Assembly (NCBI RefSeq): GCF_032854445.1
Contig: NC_088298.1
Coordinates: 9,039,504-9,103,503 of the forward strand
Direction: 5' to 3'
DNA: 64,000 bases
From: Liolophura sinensis
Taxonomy: Eukaryota > Mollusca > Polyplacophora > Chitonida > Chitonidae
This document shows positions 37,601 to 46,291 of this stretch, one piece after another. The position numbers and the translations under genes were made by a program. Under the pieces are notes generated by a model, which was not told the DNA's origin, searched no databases, and worked only from the letters and a program-made list of their open reading frames with translations. Positions within the stretch are counted from its first letter, which is position 1. Each line of letters starts with the position of its first letter.

Positions 37601-40600
37601 ATTTATTTATTTATTTATCTGATTGATGGTTTACGCCGTACTCAAAAATATTTCACTTATACAATGAGGGCCATTATTAACCCACAACCATCCGCAGGTT
37701 GCTGGCAGACCTTCCCAAATATGGCCTGGAGAGGAAGCCAGCATGAGCTCGACTTGGTGAAAAGCTCCTGGGTCATTACGCAGCACTAATCAACCAGACA
37801 TTAATAGCTCAGTATAAAATATGCTAGAGCGTAATAATGCTGGAAGCAGTCATATAAGTGAAATGTTCTTGACCATGGTGTAAATCTCCAAACAACAAAT
37901 AAAGACCAGAGATGAAAAACTTCAACATTTATTTTATGTCAAAGACTGTTAAAACTGAGTGTATATATGAAATATTTCTTTGTTACACATTACTGTTTTA
38001 TTTCGGGGCCTCTGTGGCTCAGTTGGTTAGCGCGCTAGCGCAGCGTAATGACCCGGAGTCTCTCACCAATGCGGTCACTGTGGGTTCAAGTCCAGCTAAT
38101 GCTGGCTTCCTCTCCGGCCGTACGTGGGAAGGTCTGCCAGCAACCTGCGGATGGCCGTGGGTTTCCCCCGGGGCTGTGCCTGGTTTCCACCCACCATAAT
38201 GCTGGCCGCCGTCGTATAAGTGAAATATTCTTGAGTACGGCGTAAAACACCAATCAAATAAATAAATACTGTTTTATTTATTTGATTGGCGTTTTACGTC
38301 ATACTCAAGAATATTTCGGGAGACACTGGGTCAAATCTGGGACATTCCGTTGCCTATTCATTTTCATAAAAGCATATCGATCACCGTTCATAGCACTACT
38401 TACTGCTCTTGTATAATATTGTGTACAGGAATAAATCTGACCTGAGCATACACTGTACATGCATTGCTTCAAAACAAGGAAATACAAGCTTATAGGGGAT
38501 GAACAATGATTGGCTGAAAATGCCCCGGTGGAAGTATGCGGGCCGCAATACCATTGACTGTAGAGAGGATATGTTTCTGAAGGCTTTCATATGTATAGTA
38601 AAGCAAGGGTGATTACGAAACCTATAGCAAGTATCAACCTTGCTGACATGAAGTTTGCATTTTCAGGACATAAAATGAAACAGAATATCATTAATTTGAC
38701 AAAATGGAGATAACTTCAATCATTTCTAAAAAGTTCATCAGAGATATGGTCTATTCAGGCTTAACCAAATCACCATATTTTAAAGGCGCATAACTCCGGT
38801 ACAAATATTTAATAGCATTCTCGTAGCCATTTGAATTTATTTATTTATTTATTTATTTGATTGGTGTTTTACGCCATACTTTAGAATATTCCACTGATAC
38901 AACCACGGCCAGCATTATGGTGGGAGTGAGTGCTTGGGGTTTAATGTCGCACTTAACAATTTTTCAGTCATATGACGATGAAGATCCCTAGAGTGCGTGT
39001 AATGTGCCTGCTAGTTGCAGGACAGATTTCCACTGCTCTTTTATCTAGTGCTACTTCACTGAGACGACTTACCGAAGGCAAGCAAGCCGCCCCTCCCCAA
39101 GCCATTATACTGATACGGGTCAACCAGTCTTTGTACTATCCCCTTCATGCTGAACGCCAAGCGAGGAAGTTACAACTTCCTCTTTTTCAAGATCTTAGGT
39201 GTAACCTGACCCAGGATTGACCCTGGATCTACCTCTCCCAAAGCGAAGCTTTATGGTGGGAGGAAACTGCGCTGAGCCTGGGGGAACCCACGACCATCTT
39301 TAGGGCAGCCATTAGAAGGAATATTCCTTATGTTTATTATGTTTAATACTACACCTCACACATCCCATAAACCAGATAAACAACAACAACATCCATGAAC
39401 TTCATCATTCCTAAACCTAGAACAGATGCCCTAAAACATTCTCTTAGATATTTTAGGGTGACACTGTGGAATTGATTCCACTTACATGTTAAAAAATCAC
39501 AGAATGTCAACGTTTTAAAAAAAAATGGAATGCACTACATTGTATATATACAGTTAGTCAGAGATGATCTTCAAATTTTTATATACTGTATATACATGCA
39601 CATATCTTTTTGTGTGAATGTGTGTATGCATAAGGGACTCAAGGAAGATTGGTTTTGTAACTTTTACAAGACCAAAATTTAATCCGAATCTAATCTGAAC
39701 CAATTTAAATCAAAGCCATTTGTAAAAATATATGCGTTCACACGACCATGTGGCCAAGCTGGTTTCTAACCAGTTCAGGCATTTGTCCGTTCACACCGTC
39801 GCATTTAAGCCAGTTCAGGCATTTGTCCGTTCACACGGTCACATTTAAGCCAGTTCAGGCATTTGTCCGTTCACATGGTCACATTTAAGCCAGTTCAGGC
39901 ATTTGTCCGTTCACACGGTCACATTTAAGCCAGTTCAGGCATTTGTCCGTTCACACGGTCACATTTAAGCCAGTTCAGGCATTTGTCTGTTCACACTGTC
40001 ACATTCAAGCCGTTTTAGTAATTATGATGCCATCCTGACCTCCACATATCCAGGGCATCTAGTTAAGCTCACAAATGCTTGTTACATAATATAATAATTA
40101 TATAATAATAATAATAATAGCTTGGACACGAAGATGAACAGATAGACGGACAAAATCGCTATAGCGTAATTCCGCCTACTGGCAGGGGGGGTATAAAAAC
40201 CATGTACTTCACGCATTCTTTAATGTATGGATGTCAATGTGACAATCTCTCTATAGTCATGTGTTGGAGATTCTGACAGCAACCAGCCTATGGTCATGGG
40301 TTCTCCTGGGCCCTGCCCAATTTTCTCCCACCATAACGCTGGCCACTTTCGTATAAATGAGCAAGGCATTAAGAGAATACCGGTAGATTGCCTGAAAGAG
40401 CAGTTTGTAAACTGCATTATGTTCTAGTCATGTGATACACTCAAATATTACCTCTAAACCGAAATAAAGTACACTGTCATACACAGATATTGTTCTTTAA
40501 TTATATAGTATATAGACATTAAATCAACAAGAATGGCCAAAATTATTGTACTGTCATAACTATGATTGTTTATCTTATGCATAAGGATTGCAGAGCAGTA

Positions 40601-41134
40601 ACTTTATATGTCATGGAGTTGTAAATCACTGGGGTGGTAAAAGACACCGTTGGCATAAATTTACGGCAGACGAAATCTTTAAACGTAAAATCACGAAAAG
40701 TTGAGCTATGAGGTAAACGGCTTCCTTGGTCTTTGATATGCCATTTTGTTATCTGTGTGACAATAAGTGACCTCTACAAACCCTACGACTGGTCAAAAAC
40801 TTTGACCAAACCTGACACTGACAGCACCAGGTTCCCCTCTCACCTCTCCTTCAATGTACTCTGTACAGAAAAGCTAAAAATGCTTGAGTATGGCATAAAA
40901 CACATATCAAATAATTAAGTCAATGTGACAAAAGAAATTACCTTTCTCGCACCAAGCAGGGACTAAGCACTTCTCCTCAGCATGAGCATTACCACCATCT
41001 TTATTTTTACAATGGTACTTTGATTCATCGCTGCATTTCTCCAAGTCTCTTTTGTCATAGGCACATTTCTTGAATGAGCATCCCACAATCTCCACACAGC
41101 AGAAGATGAAGACGATGATTCTAATGGTGTACAT
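25209..41134 (-). CDS. Gene B: TNF-receptor-like receptor with candidate RHIM-like tail
   Basis: Nine exons: 40942..41134, 36940..37245, 34675..34738, 33181..33230, 32653..32742, 31759..31806, 28800..29087, 28454..28557, 25209..25661. All junctions are GT/AG and all phases agree (1,1,2,1,1,1,1,0), giving 1596 bases and 531 residues. Order: signal peptide (1 to about 19), Cys-rich ectodomain (to about 187), Thr-rich stalk (188-204), membrane helix (about 215-243) with a KKCKKKK stop, and a 280-residue acidic tail. The ectodomain (CSPCKEGYNNVYPC, GNSTHNALYKC) is TNF-receptor-like. The tail has no visible death domain; it holds INVWNIHYGDNVHV (365-378), candidate TRAF-type motifs (PAEE, PTQEE) and 16-residue repeats. 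Gene A downstream is a paralogue. Function as a surface receptor is inferred; ligand unknown. Confidence 0.85.
26019..26262 (-). mobile_element. SINE-A, complete, in intron 8 of gene B
   Basis: Tail TTATTTATTTATTTGATTG through head CTAGCCAACTGAGCCATGGA. Confidence 0.88.
26703..27990 (-). repeat. 124-bp satellite built from the SINE-A body
   Basis: Begins with a SINE tail (26703), then body units starting GACGGTGGTCAGCATT at 26758, 26882, 27006, 27130 and 27254, and again at 27460, 27584 and 27708; every step is 124 bp. A shortened unit lies at 27254..27340. The array leaves through the head region near 27900..27985. About nine units; lies in intron 8 of gene B. Confidence 0.95.
28057..28140 (-). 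mobile_element. SINE-A, decayed tail fragment
   Basis: ATTTATTTATTTATTTGATT then a degraded GCCTTGCTAAAAAA block. Confidence 0.6.
28203..28425 (+). mobile_element. SINE-B1 copy with tRNA-like head
   Basis: Head GGTGGCCTAATGGTTAGAGC then GATCAAACCCAGGTCAGGTC (A and B box regions), body CAGTATAATGGGATTGAGCA and end TAAGTACGACATTAAAACCC. Lies in intron 8 of gene B. Confidence 0.85.
28454..28557 (-). CDS. Gene B exon 8: candidate RHIM-like motif
   Basis: 104 bases, acceptor tgttccag, donor TTAT|gtaagt, phase 1 to 0. The phase change agrees exactly with exon 9, which starts in phase 0. Its second half encodes INVWNIHYGDNVHV (residues 365-378): alternating hydrophobic and Asn/His residues around G373, aligning as IHYGDNVHV with VQVGDNNYL of RIPK3. 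Confidence 0.72.
28800..29087 (-). CDS. Gene B exon 7: cytoplasmic tail, first part
   Basis: 288 bases, acceptor agttacag, donor ACAG|gtaaga, phase 1 to 1. Encodes about 96 hydrophilic, acidic residues. PAEETTNN and HPTQEETT fit the loose TRAF-binding consensus [PSAT]x[QE]E. Confidence 0.8.
29161..29765. mobile_element. Cluster of SINE-A copies in both orientations
   Basis: 29161..29363 reverse, 29364..29457 forward tail-side piece, 29458..29496 reverse tail scrap, 29497..29765 reverse complete copy. The A/T-rich tails appear to have served as landing sites. In intron 6 of gene B, next to exon 7. Confidence 0.88.
29955..31090 (+). repeat. Unnamed interspersed repeat, copy 2, split by inserted DNA
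   Basis: Parts 29955..30070 and 30960..31090 match the 23165 copy; the DNA between, including a SINE-A, looks inserted. Confidence 0.45.
30181..30381 (+). mobile_element. SINE-A, 5'-truncated with target-site duplication
   Basis: Flanked by TCAATGTAT at 30172..30180 and 30382..30390. Confidence 0.82.
31141..31508 (+). repeat. 26-bp minisatellite, about 14 copies
   Basis: Unit CATGTATGCAAGACCTGGGC plus TCAATA, with a second type carrying GGAATACC in place of GCAAGACC. Intron 6 of gene B. Frames stay open only because the unit has no stop. Confidence 0.96.
31759..31806 (-). CDS. Gene B exon 6: end of helix and basic stop-transfer
   Basis: 48 bases, acceptor gtttttag, donor AAAG|gtaggt, phase 1 to 1. 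Encodes AIIAWCIWKKCKKKK. The lysines come from a run of 12 A bases directly against the splice donor. Confidence 0.8.
31876..32025 (-). mobile_element. SINE-A, 5'-truncated
   Basis: TTTATTTGACTGGTGTTTTA through CCCATCCGCAGGTTGCTGGC; intron 5 of gene B. Confidence 0.82.
32653..32742 (-). CDS. Gene B exon 5: transmembrane segment, first part
   Basis: 90 bases, acceptor ttctacag after a long T run, donor ACCG|gtaagt, phase 1 to 1. Encodes LNLLWILLPILLYIPLVILL. An alternative donor six bases upstream (CTAG|gtaccg) would keep the phase but is weaker. Confidence 0.85.
33181..33230 (-). CDS. Gene B exon 4: short Thr-rich stalk
   Basis: 50 bases, acceptor cttttcag (identical to gene A exon 4), donor TCAG|gtaatc, phase 2 to 1. 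Encodes FPNTTTTNGTLLNTTS. Confidence 0.82.
33371..33645 (-). mobile_element. SINE-A, complete, diverged
   Basis: Tail to head (CTAACCACTTCAGCCATGGA); intron 3 of gene B, about 140 bases from exon 4. Confidence 0.85.
33646..34456 (-). other. Intron 3 of gene B, no further feature
   Basis: Weak repetition of CAAATATGACACC-like phrases at 33760..33860. Confidence 0.35.
34457..34487 (+). mobile_element. SINE-A head scrap
   Basis: GGGGGGCCTCCATAGCTCAG then TTGGTT, cut off before the B box. Confidence 0.6.
34675..34738 (-). CDS. Gene B exon 3: reduced counterpart of Cys-rich exon
   Basis: 64 bases, acceptor gatttag, donor ACAG|gtaagg, phase 1 to 2. Encodes GDCILPSAQTISPTF and a Ser-rich end. Position, phase and length (one codon shorter) match gene A exon 3, but only one cysteine remains. 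Confidence 0.75.
34739..35604 (-). other. Intron 2 of gene B, distal part
   Basis: No exon or clear repeat seen. Confidence 0.35.
35605..35735 (+). repeat. Unnamed interspersed repeat, copy 3
   Basis: AAAGTGATGTCAGAAAACAC and ATATGCATTCTCTTCAAAA match the copies at 23165 and 29955. Confidence 0.5.
36271..36460 (+). repeat. 38-bp tandem repeat carrying ATTGG, 5 copies
   Basis: GATTTCATTGGCTAGAATGC plus TGAATGGCAGAGAGATGC. Each unit has one ATTGG (CCAAT on the minus strand). Intron 2 of gene B. Confidence 0.95.
36940..37245 (-). CDS. Gene B exon 2: TNFR-like cysteine-rich region
   Basis: 306 bases, acceptor ttcttag, donor ACAG|gtaagg, phase 1 to 1. Key blocks: CSPCKEGYNNVYPC, FCKCTPIRTSE, GNSTHNALYKCDMRKGYY, YTCYPDDCRSCKHKDC. 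Sequons NKS, NST and NYT. Homologous along its length to gene A exon 2. Confidence 0.88.
37300..37550 (-). mobile_element. SINE-A, complete, diverged
   Basis: Tail to head region, intron 1 of gene B, about 50 bases from exon 2. Confidence 0.82.
37592..37795 (-). mobile_element. SINE-A, internally deleted
   Basis: Tail plus TTTACGCCGTACTCAAAAAT, the GCAGGTTGCTGGCAGACC block and a remnant of the head. Confidence 0.8.
37826..37905 (+). mobile_element. SINE-A tail fragment
   Basis: AATAATGCTGGAAGCAGTCA through CAAACAACAAATAAAG. Confidence 0.65.
38004..38266 (+). mobile_element. SINE-A, full-length reference copy
   Basis: Head GTGGCTCAGTTGGTTAGCGC (A box), GTGGGTTCAAGTCC (B box), body and AAATAAATAAA tail, 263 bp. 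The 13-bp duplication TACTGTTTTATTT flanks it at 37991..38003 and 38267..38279. It landed in the A/T tail of another SINE-A (remnant to about 38318). Confidence 0.95.
38835..39305 (-). mobile_element. SINE-A interrupted by a SINE-B2
   Basis: SINE-A halves at 38835..38932 and 39250..39305 (reverse). Confidence 0.9.
38933..39250 (-). mobile_element. SINE-B2 inserted into SINE-A
   Basis: In reverse: CTTGGGGTTTAATGTCGCAC, CAGTCATATGACGATG, CATTATACTGATACGGGTCA and AACTTCCTCTTTTTCAAGAT. The duplicated target TTATGGTGGGAG is at both junctions. Intron 1 of gene B. Confidence 0.92.
39734..40016 (+). repeat. 40-bp tandem repeat, about 6 copies
   Basis: CAGTTCAGGC starts at 39771 and then every 40 bp to 39971. 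Unit: CAGTTCAGGCATTTGTCCGT plus TCACACGGTCACATTTAAGC. Inner units are nearly identical. Confidence 0.96.
40256..40378 (+). mobile_element. SINE-A, diverged tail-side copy
   Basis: CCTATGGTCATGGGTTCTCC, CTCCCACCATAACGCTGGCC and an altered tail. Confidence 0.7.
40942..41134 (-). CDS. Gene B exon 1: signal peptide and first Cys-rich segment
   Basis: 193 coding bases, ATG at 41134, donor GAAAG|gtaatt, phase 1. Encodes the hydrophobic leader YTIRIIVFIFCCVEIVGCS and six or so cysteines ending LVPAWCEK. Same coding length and ending as exon 1 of gene A. Confidence 0.87.
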
Positions 41135-41450
41135 ACTGTATCTCTATACAAACAGATCAGAACAAGTCATCAGTTCATGACACATCACCTTCGAAGAGGA
41201 CTTCACCTGACATGTTTCAAATTTGATCTTCAAATGACAATAATGCGACCCGAATTTTTTTTTCTACGGTGTAAGTGGATACAAAAGATCTAAAAATGAA
41301 ATAAATTTTAAACTGAAAGTCACCATTTCATTTTCTCTGATTTGTAGGTTTTTATGAATTTTTTGTTTTCAAAGCTTTCTGATTATGTAAAAATCTCTTC
41401 AATAAGAAAAACTGTTTGAGCAGTCCCAATTTTCCACACATAATATAATT

Positions 41451-41513
41451 TTCGACTTTTTTGAGTATGGCGTAAAACACCAATCAAATAAATAAATAAA
41501 TAAATAAATAAAT
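41451..41513 (+). mobile_element. SINE-A tail fragment
   Basis: TTGAGTATGGCGTAAAACAC and CAATCAAATAAATAAATAAA. Confidence 0.75.
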
Positions 41514-41564
41514 TACAATTAGGCACCTTCATATATTTTAATATACAAGAGACTAAGTGAAACA

Positions 41565-41765
41565 CTTTGATGGCCTAATGGGTAGAGAGTCCACCTTGAG
41601 GTCAGGAAACCCTGGATTGAGTTGTACCAAAGACTTTAAAAATGGTACTTGCTGGTGCCCCGCTTGGCGCTCAGTACTGAAAGGCTAGAGCAAGGAAACA
41701 TGACTGGTTGGCATAATGTGACTGGGTGGGGTGTCATGTCTGGTGTCTTCAGTATGATACTTCAG
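41565..41765 (+). mobile_element. SINE-B1 copy
   Basis: TGGCCTAATGGGTAGAGAGT head, AAAAATGGTACTTGCTGG, CTTGGCGCTCAGTACTGA, GGGTGGGGTGTCATGTCTGG. Abuts a reversed SINE-A. Confidence 0.82.
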
Positions 41766-41767
41766 CA

Positions 41768-41968
41768 GTGACAGCATTTTGGTGGTTATGGAAACCAGGC
41801 ACAGGGGGGAACTCACAGCCATCTGCAGGTCGCTGTCAGACCTACCCACATCAACGGGAGATGAAGCCAGCATGAGGTGGACTTGAACTCAAAGGGACTG
41901 CATTGGTGAGAGGCTCCTGGGTTTCACGCTGTGCTAGCGCGCTAACCAACTGAGCCACGGAGGCCCCC
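41768..41968 (-). mobile_element. SINE-A, tail missing
   Basis: Body to intact head (GCGCGCTAACCAACTGAGCC) in reverse orientation. Confidence 0.85.
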
Positions 41969-42480
41969 CACATCTTACCCCACCATTCTTAAAGGGTAAA
42001 AGCAACAAACTTTGACCATGTTTCAGTTGTTTTCAAATCCTTTTTCATAAACACTAGACACATTAAATTTTAATAAATATGTATTCAATGAACTAATTTC
42101 TAAAGTGGACACGACGCACGGCATGCGGTTCATGTACAACGCACAAGAACTACAACATATAACACTAATGTCAGCATATAATAGCAATAATGCTGTGCTG
42201 AACCGAGCTGTGTCGGTGAGTGGTCTTGAACAATTTCATCCTCCATTCGTGACGGACGAGTGACAACTAGTGACACACCTGATTAGTATTTGGGAAAAAT
42301 CTGCAAAACATTCATCTGGCAAACTCAACATGTATGTCGTATAGTCCCACAGCTGAAGAATACCTGGAGTACAGAGTGCACACGTTTCTAGTACCGGTAG
42401 GAGAAACAATCAAGATGATTTCATCTCATATCGCCCATGTCATCCGCTACTGAAGCATTATGGGATTGGGATGGGGAATC
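41969..42480. other. Intergenic, no gene seen
   Basis: No supported exon. Confidence 0.35.
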
Positions 42481-42496
42481 CCCTTGCGTAGTAACC

Positions 42497-42533
42497 CCCC
42501 CCCCCACACCCCCCCCCCCCCCACCCTCCTCCT
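42497..42533 (+). repeat. C-rich tract
   Basis: Two long runs of C separated by ACA, then CACCCTCCTCC. The minus strand is G-rich and could form a quadruplex. Confidence 0.85.
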
Positions 42534-42542
42534 GGCGTCAGT

Positions 42543-42893
42543 GCCAGAAACTTAAAGCCTCGGAAATGCAGCATAATAAACACTAACCTGTCAACAACGA
42601 GACCAAACCAATTCGAACATTCTCTACTCCAGTAAAACCATGTGTTTTTCATTGCCCAGTGAAAGAGTGGACAGAGAATGGCCACGAGTGAACTTGAAGC
42701 GGACACCTGATTTAACGTACCAAGCTTCGGCCATTCTTCACATGAAATGGACGATGTTGGAAGCTGAAAACTTGCTTCCTGCCAGAAACTTAAAGCCTCG
42801 AAAATGCAGCATAATAAACACTAGCCTGTCAATGACGAGATCAATCCAATTCGAACATTTTCTACTCCAGTAAAACCATGCGTGTTTCACTCG
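42543..42893 (+). repeat. 238-bp-offset segmental duplication
   Basis: GCCAGAAACTTAAAGCCTCG to about CCAGTAAAACCATG occurs at 42543..42655 and again at 42781..42893, with a dozen or so differences. Confidence 0.88.
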
Positions 42894-43019
42894 CGTCCAC
42901 TCGCAAGGCGTGGACAGAGGATGCGTGGGCATCAGATCTAAAAATAGGTGCTGGTATTTCCAGATGCAAGGGTATTTCCAGTTAAGCAGTTAAGGAGAGA
43001 ACGGAGAGAAGGGAGAGTT

Positions 43020-43560
43020 ACTGAGCGTTTTGGATGCCTTCGCTGTGTATTACTTTAGTAGGCCCTTTGTGCTGAATTTTGGTGTCCTTATAGCCTCTGG
43101 CTTTGTTATATCCTATCTCCACCGAGCACTTGTTCAGTCTGAACTTGTATGTTTGATTTGTGCTCTTATATACACAGTGCTTATTAGTACACGGACCCTG
43201 TCTGTGGAATTTTGTGTATATTTCGTCATACACTCAGTTATACTGTGGATTTTCCCTCTTGTAAATTTGCCTCTGAGCATTTATGCCTGTGTGGTACATA
43301 TTGTGGAATATATGCGTCCGTTTGGACTGGACACCGTAAGTACTTTAGTATTTGTATAGATACTGCTATCCTTTCTTGTTAAACTTAAGTACTTTAGTAT
43401 TTGTATAAGTCTTATTATCTGTTCATGTTAAAGCTAATAAATTGTTGTAAAATAAAATCTGCTGGTTTTGGTTACTTTTTTGTGCGGCTAAACTGTCGTG
43501 TATTTCGAACAAGCCATCTCTTTATAATACAGACAGTTCGGGTCGTAACAGTGGCTTAAG
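43020..43560 (+). other. Transcript-like region with polyadenylation signals
   Basis: A hydrophobic 109-codon frame (43030..43356) and, further on, AAATTGTTGTAAAATAAAATC with an AATAAA. ACTTTAGTATTTGTATA occurs twice (43341 and 43390). No recognised domain; may be non-coding. Confidence 0.3.
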
Positions 43561-43769
43561 CAATAGTCGTGAATATTAACCAGTACGCTGTACAAGCAAC
43601 GTTACTGTTTTTTGGCGGGAATTGTACTTCAGACAGATGGAGCAAAAGATTTCAGCCACTGACAGCTATGTCAGCGACCAGATTTTGATTGTGACGTGTT
43701 TGCTGGAGAAAATCGCCACTCGGTATGGTAGTTCTGGTTAACATAGAACCACGAGGCTGTATTTTTAAA

Positions 43770-44353
43770 GGTGGAGAAAACATGGAAAATACATAGAAGT
43801 TCAGATGAAAGAGCGCGAATAGTTAGTTAAATATGTCTTTCAGTACTGTTTTTTTTTTGTTTTGTTTTTTTTTTGAAAGAGAAAAAGAAAATAGTTTTTC
43901 TGTGGTCAGTTTCTGTGATTTGGAGCACTTCGTAGTATATATTGTTTTTGAGTAATAATGTTTTAAATGAGGATGTAACACATATTTAATATATATATTT
44001 ACACAAAATATGAAAAGAATTTATACTTTTAATATATTCACAAATATTATTTATTTATTTATTTATTTGATTGGCGTTTTACGCAGCATACAAATTTTAT
44101 CATAATTTAGATTAAATACGTATGTTGCGATATAAACAACAAATTTACTTTCAAATAAATTAGATGTGGATCATATTCTTATTTAGTACATTATTATATA
44201 AAAAAACGATATACTAAGAGGTGATAATAAATCTCACCATAAAAAGTATTTTCAAAGACCCTTTTCTCCTGGAAGAAAAAAATCGCAAAAATGGAAAAAA
44301 GTTTTCACGCTCTTTCAGCTGATTTTGGCATCATGTTTATGCTTTTCTTCACC
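43770..44353. mobile_element. Foldback/MITE-like repeat, copy 1
   Basis: Starts GGTGGAGAAAACATGG and, on the other strand, GGTGAAGAAAAGCAT; inside each end lies TGAAAGAGCGCGAA or TGAAAGAGCGTGAA. Internal sequence matches 58785..59313. A SINE-A tail sits inside at 44049..44092. Confidence 0.6.
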
Positions 44354-44372
44354 AAGGTAAACCAAGTTAATA

Positions 44373-44616
44373 TTTATTTATTTATTTGATTGGTGTTTTA
44401 CGCCGTACTCAAGAATATTTCACTTATACGACGGTGGTCAGCATTATGGTGGGTGGAAACCGGGCACAGCCCGGGGTAAACCCACGACCTTCCCACATAC
44501 GGCCGGAGAGGAAGCCAGCATGAGGTGGATTTGAACTCACAGCGACCGCATTGGTGAGAGACTCCTGGGTCATTATGCTGCGCTAGTGCGCTAACCAACT
44601 GAGCCACAGAGGCCCC
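44373..44616 (-). mobile_element. SINE-A, full length with target-site duplication
   Basis: Duplication ACCAAGTTAATA at 44361..44372 and 44617..44628. Close to the 38004 copy apart from a short deletion in the body. Confidence 0.94.
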
Positions 44617-44749
44617 ACCAAGTTAATAAACAAATAAATAAATACACAAACAAATATAGACGCGTATTAAGACATGTATTTGTACATATACATGTATATT
44701 TTGACGCTTTGGTGCGCATCGCTTCACAAAGGAAACATAAACTAGTGGT

Positions 44750-45115
44750 GGATTGGGTGGTGGGCGACTGGTAATAGCACTTGCCTTTCAATAGCTTTAT
44801 ACATATTTATATAGGACATGCGCGATGTTCGGTTTCAATTCCCGCGTTGGGCAAGTCATTTTTTAGGTTCCGCATCCCTCACGGCAAACGGACCTTGGTG
44901 ACAATAAAGGATCGACAAAGGCTCGTACGTAAGATCACTTGTCTTCCAATGATAAGATGTGCACACGCGTGGGAAAGTCAGTGAGTAACTTACCAAAGGT
45001 CGATGGTTTATGCCGGCCATGCACTCACACATAAGCTTGACCGCCATCGTGTATATGTGAAAAATTCGTGAGTATGGCATTAAGCAAAAATCAAATAAAC
45101 AAAAAAATAATAAAT
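44750..45115 (+). mobile_element. Long SINE-A variant with different tRNA-like head
   Basis: Head GACTGGTAATAGCACTTGCC and GGTTTCAATTCCCGCG (A and B box), an unrelated middle, and a diverged SINE-A end (GACCGCCATCGTGTATATGT, GAGTATGGCATTAAGC, AAATCAAATAAAC). Confidence 0.5.
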
Positions 45116-45234
45116 TGATAAATAAATAAACTGTATTCCATGGTTGTGACAGTTCACTACTGCCACATTTTTTTTAATCTTATTTGTTTTGTTGTTTGTT
45201 TTGTTTTTTTATCCGGCTCACATGAGCGCTATCA

Positions 45235-45420
45235 TCACCGTGGGCGTATTTCATGGTATTCATCAAATTCATGAAAGAAGGCTTCTGCAAATGCAATTTC
45301 TCCGCTACTCAGTCTGGATATTGCCACATATAGGGGAAGAGGGTCTAAAGTAGAAGAGGACTTCATGTGTGCCAATATTCGTGATAAGACATTGACAGCT
45401 ATATAGATGTAGCCTTCACC
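45235..45420 (-). CDS. Candidate terminal exon of unknown gene
   Basis: Open from a possible acceptor (aaaccaag) to TGA with balanced composition: GYIYIAVNVLSRILAH, LDPLPLYVAISRLSSGEIAF, FFHEFDEYHEIRPR. No family recognised, no pyrimidine tract before the acceptor and no partner exon found in the window. May be a fragment. Confidence 0.25.
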   Translation of the reverse strand, partial: GEGYIYIAVNVLSRILAHMKSSSTLDPLPLYVAISRLSSGEIAFAEAFFHEFDEYHEIRPR

Positions 45421-45655
45421 TTGGTTTATCAGAAACCGTACATACACAAGAATTTGTTTTTATGTTAGCTAAATTAAATTAATATAGCAGGGCGATATAC
45501 ATACTCGAAAAATTAATCTGTCAGTTTTAACAGAACTTATGTTGCCTGAGTGTGTTGTTAAATATAATACCAGTGGTATACTCTATTAATTCCACATAAG
45601 GATTCTATTAGATTAACTGGAGATTATGTTCAATATGACACAATATCGTGTCTAA

Positions 45656-45725
45656 TCTTTGATCAAGTGGTAGAGGCGTGGACTGGAAACCCAGACATTG
45701 CACGTTCAAATCCCAGCTGGTAATC
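45656..45725 (+). repeat. tRNA-like sequence
   Basis: TCAAGTGGTAGAGGCGTGGA (A box) and CACGTTCAAATCCCAGC (B box), resembling a Ser-type tRNA with GGA at the anticodon position. The acceptor stem does not pair cleanly, so a SINE head or pseudogene is likelier. Confidence 0.45.
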
Positions 45726-45894
45726 CCTGTCAATCCTTTTGTGGACTCTCATTTCCTGGGTACTCACGAGAACGCACTTTTTCTACCCGAATAGTTAAAG
45801 TGTTGTGTTGATTCTAGAAATTAAATATTTCGAGTTCCAGTGTTGACATTGGTTATACATATTTATTGTGCTAATTCACTGATTCACTGGAACG

Positions 45895-46030
45895 CCATGC
45901 TGAAGACACCAGACACGACGCACCATCCAGTCACTTTATACTGACACCGGGCCAACCCGTACTTGGTCTACATTTGTCTGCCTTATGTTGAGCAGAAAGT
46001 GGCGTAGTACCGTTATTACCGACGTTTAAG
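45895..46030 (-). mobile_element. SINE-B1 fragment
   Basis: CATGCTGAAGACACCAGACA, TATACTGACACCGGGCCAAC in reverse orientation. Confidence 0.7.
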
Positions 46031-46291
46031 TCTTATATAAATGAATACGGTGTAAAACACCATTCAAATATATAAAAGAAAATATAACTCAACTCGGGTT
46101 TGATCCTCGCTGGAACATCAAAGCCGCTAAGGCATCTTCCAAATGGCCAGCCATGTTTTGACGTAACTTTGTGTTTATAAAAGCCAAGAAAGCCAAAGGT
46201 TTGAATTCCGTCTGTTAACGGTTTGCGCCCTATATACTCTCTAGGAAAAACGCATAAACGGGGTAAAACCGACACAAGGATAATGATAGGA

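Noticed and set aside
39734-40016. CRISPR-like 40-bp repeat
   Set aside because: No unique spacers; a plain tandem repeat.
43020-43560. Possible lone terminal repeat of a retroelement
   Set aside because: Polyadenylation signal and a GTAACAGTGG junction look suggestive, but no matching second end, primer-site match or internal region was seen.
45656-45725. Functional tRNA gene
   Set aside because: A and B boxes are present but the acceptor stem does not pair cleanly.
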